From the NCBI RefSeq assembly GCF_026212465.1, contig NC_080063.1:19773297-19837296 (forward strand): DNA of 64,000 nucleotides, given 5' to 3'. This document shows, in pieces, positions 57,123 to 64,000 of the stretch (positions are counted from its first letter, which is position 1; every line of letters begins with the position of its first letter). The notes beneath the pieces are model-generated. The model did no database searches. It was not told where the DNA came from and saw only the letters and a program-made list of their open reading frames with translations. A program made the position numbers and the translations under genes. This DNA comes from Amaranthus tricolor (Eukaryota; Streptophyta; Magnoliopsida; Caryophyllales; Amaranthaceae).

Positions 57123-60100
57123 CTTCAACTGAACTTTCTCATATAAATTGTTATAGTCCAATAAATTTACTCTACGATGATTAGTTGACCTTAATCTCCA
57201 TGTCATTTTAAATCCATTTCAGACAAAAAATGTCGAATCAAAGTAAATTTACCACAATCAACATTCTCATAAAAGCAATCCAAATTTAGATGCTGACATG
57301 ATTTTTTTATGTCAATTCGAAATCTACCGAAATCAGCAACTACCTCATAAATTTATATAGGACAAAATAGATGTGGACAATATTTCTTTGTCTAATACAT
57401 TAACACGTGGCTAATACTTATAGGTAGCACATTAATATTACTATTTTCATTTTTGTAAATAAAGAGAGAATTTAACAAATCAATATGTATAATTATTACT
57501 AAAATAAAAAACGTTGACATCATCATACCCTCAAATTTATGAAGTGAAATTCAATAACTAATAGTTTACAATTCCTTTTCAAATCCAAAGGTAAAAGGAG
57601 AGATAAATTGGTGAATAAAAATTAAAGATCAGACAAAGATGAAAATAAATATTTGCATTTGTAAAGCAAACAACTTCATTTTTGCAATCATCCAATATTT
57701 GCTTTAATTTTATACTCTAAATTTTCTTTTATTATTTATTTATTTAAATAGACACAATTACTATAAACATTTTTTTTATTCATAAATTCTTTAAGTGTCA
57801 ATTACAATCTTATAGTGATCAATAAGATAATTAAGTTAATTATATGGATTCATCTCAACATTTAAATAGTCTCATACAAGACAAGCTATTTTTAATTTTA
57901 TATTTGTATTATTATTTAAATTATTTTTTGTATATGAATGTTATTGTATATATGTTCAAAAAAATTTATTAATATTAGAATTTATTTTTAACATAGTTTG
58001 TTATGCTTACTTAGTAAATATTAAAATAATATTAATAATATCATATATAACTTATAAATTGGTATTTTTAAAATTAAAAATATATTAAATATTAGCTATC
58101 ATATGCAATTATTCATTCAGTGAAATTCAATAACCAATAATTTACAATTCTTTTTCTGTTTTTTTAAAAGAATAAAAAAAATAAAATGAAAAAAATCGTG
58201 CGAATTATCTAGCTTTTACTAAAAGTAAAAATTATAGCAAATACTCCAATTAGACTAAAGATTTTTAAACTTGAATAATTATATTTTTGATAATAATGAA
58301 TTTTTGTAGAGGATGATTTGGCTATTGTGAAGCATAAGCAATAGGGTGTAAATGAAAATATGAAAAATATGAAATTAGTATATTCAACTGTTATTATTAC
58401 GTTATTATAAATACTTTTTTCAAAAGTGAATGTATTGAATTGGAGTCTAAAAAAGATAGTATGTAGATGCAAGATTGAATGCAAACACTATAAATTTAAC
58501 TGCTACATATTAGAGTGTTATTCGATATAGGCGTGACTTTTCAGTTATATTAAAGAATTATATATTTTACATAATAAAACAAGGGACCACTAGTTAGCTA
58601 ATATATTTGTACAATAAAGTATATGACATATATTTGTGGGAATTGCCCAAATTAATGATTTTTTGAGTGGAAGGTTGTGAGCCATAAATGATATAATTTA
58701 GACTTTATATATGTATACGTTCTTTAAAAAGACTTTTATATCTTACTCTATTACAAAGTTTTTGTTTTAAAAAAAAATCTTTACATCTAGACAAAACTAG
58801 AATAAAGATAAAGACACATTTAAACATGTAGGTACAACAAATTTATTCGTTAACCCCACTATTATTCAGTATAGATATGACTCTTCTTTACAAAACAACA
58901 AAAGTCATATTTAAAATAAAAAAAATAGCACAATAATTAGTAAAATCAAGTTTGTCCAAATTAGTATCATGATATGGGTTAGCATTATGAATCATACCCA
59001 TCAAAAGAATTTATCATGAACAGTGCATTAGTGCCTTTATAATCTCTATTCACATTTATCATTGTTTGTGGCCTCACTCTCGTACCTCCGTCGCTTGTGC
59101 AAACCCCCTTTCACATTAAACAACAACAAACTTTAAATGCATCAATACATGTCCAAGCTATTTGATTGTATTACTTTTTAAGAGAAAAAATTTGAAATTT
59201 CACGGTAGAAAAAGTGTACCCAAAGATAAGAATTAATATTAATTGAAACATTTTAAAATGATTGAAACATTTTAAAATGATTTATAATGAGTGATTTTTC
59301 ATTTTAAAATGCTCAGAATAATTACTCACACAAATTAATATTAATTGAAACATTTAACAAAAATGATTAGTACACATATATATATCAAATTAAATTGTTA
59401 TAAACAATATGAACTCTTAGATAAAATTGAACTAGTTAAATCTCATTTGACTTGAACTCTAAATACCATTTGTGTCCTTCACTTGTTTGTTTCAATTAAT
59501 TTGCCTTATTTAGCAATATTATCTATCCTAATAATTTTGCTTTATTTTTATTTTTAAACATAACTTTATTATATTTACTCAGTATATTTTGTTGATTATT
59601 TTATTTCACTATTTTTAACTTATTATACATAATATTTTTAATCTTTATATTAAAAGTAAATAAGGCAAATTGATTGAAACTGATTTTTAATTTGTATATG
59701 TTGCTCTAATTTGGAGCTTGGCCTACCATACTTTATGTTATTGGAATATATCCAATGTTCCAAACACACAAAAATATGATCAACACGGATTGAAAGGGTT
59801 TTCGGCGTTTTGCCACAAACTATTCCACACTCTTACAAATAATAAAATAATATAATAAGGTCAAGCCAAACATAATTTTGTCAAGAGTGATTTTTGTCCA
59901 TAAATGTATTGGTAGATTATATTTATAGCCAAAACAAGAAAGTGCCTGTTACAACTCATACGTCTAGTCGTCGACCCAAGTTATCAAATCACATTTGATC
60001 CTTCTTTGTATTTTCAAAATGCTTACTAAAAAAGAGTGTTAAAAATAATACTCTTTTTATCTCGTGCAGATAAAATTAAAAAAGAAATAAAATAAAGAAA

Positions 60101-61329
60101 ATATATAAATAAGCATAAAATTAGCTGTGCAATAAAAGTCAAATGAAAGGATGGATATATCAAAATATAGAAATTGCAGAGTTGTATCTTATTGGAGTGG
60201 AGGTAGTACTACACTGCTATTCAATTACACGGAAATTTCAATAGGAATATATAATTACTTTGTAGTTGAAAAATAAGACAAAACACAAGTGATTGAAGAA
60301 ACTAAGTGGATGAGATAAGAAGAGAACAATGACTTTGTAAATTAATATGAATAATAACGGTATTTTGAATCAAATAAATCCAAGTCAATATATAAGTCAA
60401 CAACCATTAAAGTCAAAATAAAAGGGGTCAAAACCCTTAACCTAGCAAGAAGGATCAAAATCCTAAAAGTGGTCAAAACATAAGCACACACTATCACCAT
60501 GCATACCTCCTTCCAAAACACAATTTTAAGTACCTTTCCATCATCCAAAATCATCTACTATAAATATCGCTTCCTATCAAATTAGGTTATGTGACATTCT
60601 ACATCAATTTTATATTAAACAATGCATTTGTTATTACCACTATTGTTCTATATGTTTTTCGAATTTTTCAACTAATTTGAGCATCAAAGGATCTTTAATT
60701 TCAAGAGATCTCCATATAAAGTAAGAGAAACAAATTAAAATACAAAACAAATGAAATTTTATGACGAGGAAGAGAGTATTTTGATTTTCTTGTTTAGTTT
60801 TAACTAGACTAGACAAAGTATTTTGAACACATTAAGTAATAAGTATTAAATTATATATGCGATCAAAATTATTTTTTTAAAAAAAAAAAGAAGATATGTA
60901 GTCATAATCTAAATTAAAAATCTATTAAATTTGGTAAAATGAAGCATGGAGCCAAATTGGTACGAATGGTTTTTATTAGGAATATTAGGCCATATATCTC
61001 GTGCATATTTCCAGGAGTATATATAATTAGTGATCTTGTGCATATTCTTAGGAGGATAATTAGCTACGTTAATTATGGTAAATATTGACTAACTTTGATT
61101 TGGTCTAGCAGAGTAAAAATGTCGTTGTACTGTATATATGTAATTCTCTCTCAAATTAACAGGACAAGTCAGTAATTATTTGGCTTATCAATTTTTTATA
61201 AATTGGCCAGCTAACAATTAACCTAGAGCAATAATGACATAACTATGTGACGACGACTTTCACTATATATGCAATAATGCATGTTGCAATTTCAAATAAG
61301 AGATAACGTGAAAGTTTCTTTATGTTTTC
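57123..61329. other. AT-rich gene-free stretch
   Basis: More than 4 kb with no supported gene. Small features only: a direct duplication TTGAAACATTTTAAAATGA near 59245-59280 and numerous A/T homopolymers. ORFs here are short and lack codon structure. Confidence 0.5.
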
Positions 61330-62690
61330 ATTTATTATCATCGTCATCATCCTATTTAGTATATCCCGCTCATAGTAAACTAAGACCAGGGTTTGGGGAG
61401 GGAAAGAAGGCGGCAACTCATACCCATAGAGGAGAGCACGGCCAAAGGAGTCCCCCGGCTCGAGGAAGATAAAGAGACGTGATTACACGTGATAGATAAC
61501 TTAAAGGCCTATAAAAATAAAAGTAGAACCACTACAAAAGAAAACAAAGAACTAATAGAAAGAAAACGATAAAAGCAAGAGGTTAAGGACACTAAAAGGT
61601 AAACTAAGAGGACATTAGTAATCTATGACATGGATATGGCGTCTCCAACTGCTCCTATCCCTAGTCAGGTCCGTAGAGAGGTTTAACTCATGCAATTCAA
61701 GTCTTATTTGCTCACCCCAAGTTTTCCTGGGTCTTCCTCGACTCCTCTTACCCTATACTATAATGCTTTCTACCCTCCTCACAGGGGCGTCGACAGTCTT
61801 TCTCTGCACATGACCAAACCACTTCAATCTATTTTCGCGCATTTTTTCAGATATAGGAGATACCCCTAGTTTGTCCCTAAACTCTTGGTTCCTAATTTGA
61901 TCCATCAATGTGTGCCCACATATCCACCTCAGGCCTCAGCATACGCATTTCTATAACTTTCATCTTATGTTCGAAAATCTTCTTTACAGGCTAACATTCG
62001 GTGTCATATAGCAGAGCAGGTCTGATTGCTGCCCGGTAGAATTTTCCTTTTAACTTGCTTGGGAATTTCCTATCACATAGTACTGCGGTGGCTGCTCGCC
62101 ACTTGAGCCAACCCGCTTGTATACAATGATTTACATCCCTGTCAATCTCCCCATCCCTTTGAATGATTGATCCCAAATACTTATATTTGGTTGTACTCTT
62201 AACAACTATTTCATCTATGGACACCTCTGGTTCATCTACCGGTGATGTCCCACTAAATTCACAGCGCAAATACTCGGTCTTCATACGGCTAATGCGCAAT
62301 CCTTTACCTTCTAAAGCTTCCCTCCACTCATCCAATTTGTTACTAACCTCCTCTCTAGTTTCTGCAACCAACACAATGTCGTCTGCGAATATCATGCACT
62401 ACGGTATCGTCTCCCAAATAGATTTAGAGATCTCTTCCATTATGACAGTAAAAATGAAAGGGCTTAGAGCTGATCCCTGATGTAGTCCCACTTTAACCGG
62501 AAAAAGGCTCTGTTATCCCCACCGGTGTTTGAATGCTAGTCGAAACTCTGTCATACATATCTCGTATGGCCTCAATGTACACTGAAGAAATACCTCTAGC
62601 CTTGAGGCTATCCCAGATTACACGTCGTGTTATGCTATTATACGCTTTCTCCAAATCAACGAACACCATATGCAGAATGGGACATTTGGG
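61330..62690 (-). mobile_element. 5'-truncated RTE-type LINE, pseudogenised
   Basis: Reading on the minus strand from about 62690: MVFVDLEKAYNSITRRVIW, LKARGISSVYIEAIRDMY, then (after a frameshift near 62500) LHQGSALSPF, then MIFADDIVLVAETREEV with the F/YADD catalytic box. Then come YKYLGSIIQRDGEIDRDVNH, KGKFYRAAIRPALLYDTEC, RENRLKWFGHVQRK-like and RPRKTW. This is the RTE-clade reverse transcriptase C-terminal half. A TAG replaces a Trp codon just before MIFADD and a TAA follows DTEC. The 3' UTR (61330-61480) ends in ATGATGACGATGATGAT and is shared with copies at 30975 and 55612. Confidence 0.88.
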
Positions 62691-63362
62691 TTTTGCACCA
62701 AAACCAAGAAGGGGTGGGAAACCACTTAAAAGTGGGTGGAAAACTCTCTTTTTCCATAAAGGGTATTGATATTTATGTGTTATCGTATTGTTGTAGTAAG
62801 GGTAAAAGGGTAAAAAAGAATAACAAAAATAGAAATGAGACATTTTCAGTGAATTGGCCCAATAAAAAATGTTCTACTTTCTATGAATAGGAGGGAGTAT
62901 TTTATTAGATGTAAAAAGTTTAGATAAGAATTGAAATTCATATGCACTCTTATTTTAATATGTACCAAATTAACTCTTATTTTAGGTGTAAATAAGAATA
63001 CAAGTGGTGATTTTTTTGAATATCTTGATGCATATTCATAGGTCTTCATAATTTCAACTTATAGATAAATGTCATGGGGCATAGAGACTTAAAGAGTACA
63101 ATAACTAACAAAAAAAATTAGAGGGCAATCACATCTTTACTTCAAATATTCAATATTTTTGTAAAAAAATTAAAAAATTAAACACTTCCTCCAATTTATT
63201 TAAGTTGTCCCATTTGAATTGGGCACATATATTAAGAAAGTGGGGGAGGACCACCTTGAATAGTTTAGGCATGTGATGTAGGGGTATTGGTAATGAAGTT
63301 GATTAACTCTAATTATTCCCTCCAATTTGGATAAGTTTAAATTTGGAGGGAAAATTTAAAAA
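62691..63362. other. Non-coding stretch with a MITE end
   Basis: 62870-62900 ends TTCTATGAATAGGAGGGAGTA, a typical Stowaway right end; its left partner is not evident and may be lost at the LINE junction. 63182-63340 carries CTTCCTCCAATTTATTTAAG and GGAGGG edges of another possible MITE. Confidence 0.4.
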
Positions 63363-64000
63363 TGTAACACCCCGAAATTTTCTGACGTCATTAGTTAATA
63401 TTTTAATAATTTTTGGGGATTTTATAATTATATTAAATTAATTTAGAAGTAATTTTAATAAATTCCTTTCATATATGAATTTAAATATTAACATATAATT
63501 ATATTAAAAATATAATTACGATTTCAAAATAAAGAGGTTTGAATCAAATTATTATTTTATTAAAATGTGGGAGCACATGAAGGTGAGTTTCTTAGTTGAA
63601 CCTCGCAAGAAGATGAATCTAAGTAAATGAATGAATGAATAAATAAGTTAATAAATAAAAAAAAGGGGGGGGGGTTTAGGGTTTTAGTGAGATACCCATG
63701 CCCTCAAAAATACACGGCTCACTATTCCTCTCTTTTCCCTCGGCAGGCCACCTGCTTTCTTTCTCCTCCACCATGAGTAGCCCGCAGCAGACTAAGCCTC
63801 TCCCCCCACGCGCTATCACCTGTAGCAGCAGCAAGAAGTGGCCGGTCTCAGCTGGTTTCGGGCCCTTCCAGCCGGTCGTGGGTCTTGTACCTCTACCACT
63901 ACACTAACCACTCCTCTCTTCACCCCTTTCTCTTGTTCACCTAAGTAAGTTATATCCTCTTCCTTATTGATTTTCTCTTGTCTTTAATTGAAATTGTTAT
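63363..64000 (+). mobile_element. Start of an LTR retrotransposon LTR, cut by window end
   Basis: It opens TGTAACACCCCGAAATTTTC, the common start of plant LTRs (many of them Gypsy). It continues through an AT-rich part, a G-run with GGTTTAGGGTTTTAG (63666-63690) and a leader-like CT-rich segment. The far end is outside the window, so length, family and orientation are not fixed. Confidence 0.5.

Noticed and set aside
61991..62395. Independent protein-coding gene with a reverse transcriptase-like domain
   Set aside because: The flanks continue the same LINE in other frames, with a stop before MIFADD and a shared LINE 3' tail; it is part of a dead RTE element.
63666..63690. Telomere-like GGTTTAGGGTTTTAG after a G-run
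   Set aside because: A single short match within an LTR; not a telomeric array.

Overview
The window is nuclear DNA of a flowering plant, most likely a eudicot. It is AT-rich, its genes carry GT-AG introns, and the families present are plant-specific (AVT6 transporter, WIT tail-anchored protein, CYP71-clan P450). Mobile DNA includes Copia, hAT, Mutator-like, CACTA, Stowaway and RTE LINE. I cannot fix the species; Caryophyllales is only a guess.

I see five intact conserved genes. (1) Minus strand, 18696-13537: a CCCH/RRM protein like Arabidopsis C3H41, 940 aa, 4 coding exons. (2) Plus, 22091-25451: glutamine-hydrolysing GMP synthase, 535 aa, 6 exons. (3) Plus, 27212-29618: AVT6-type vacuolar amino acid transporter, 449 aa, 5 exons. 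(4) Plus, 32984-35095: cytochrome P450, 498 aa, 3 exons. (5) Plus, 45210-49518: WPP-domain-interacting tail-anchored (WIT) protein, 740 aa, 4 coding exons. Every exon set listed joins in frame at GT/AG sites. A sixth, unrecognised short gene at 54553-54858 would encode a secreted PVG-repeat protein.

The left 13 kb is a graveyard. A second AVT6 copy (1246-8757) is broken by a 4-nt deletion and a truncated exon, and it hosts a full-length Copia element (3476-8354) with an intact 1440-codon ORF, two apparently identical 234-bp LTRs and a 5-bp target duplication. A decayed hAT transposon follows, and then an internally deleted Copia element. A third AVT6 scrap lies at 30.2 kb, so the intact gene is the survivor of a small family.

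Between the P450 and WIT genes lie two notable transposons. A Mutator-like pair of inverted repeats (35504-36640) encloses a captured LRR receptor-kinase fragment, which itself carries a 62-bp TG...CA mini-insertion. A CACTA element (36858-41390) has perfect CACTA ends and a CAC duplication, an Ulp1-type protease tail and a higher-order tandem array.

From 49.5 kb to the end the DNA is mostly AT-rich and poor in genes. It holds MITEs, RTE LINE 3' tails, a 5'-truncated RTE LINE (61330-62690, minus) and the start of a TGTAACACCC-type LTR that runs off the window. Two hAT-like MITEs of one family (GMP synthase intron; WIT 5' leader intron) and a third unrelated one keep perfect 8-bp target duplications. 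The genes do not form a pathway together; this is ordinary plant gene order with transposon-filled gaps.
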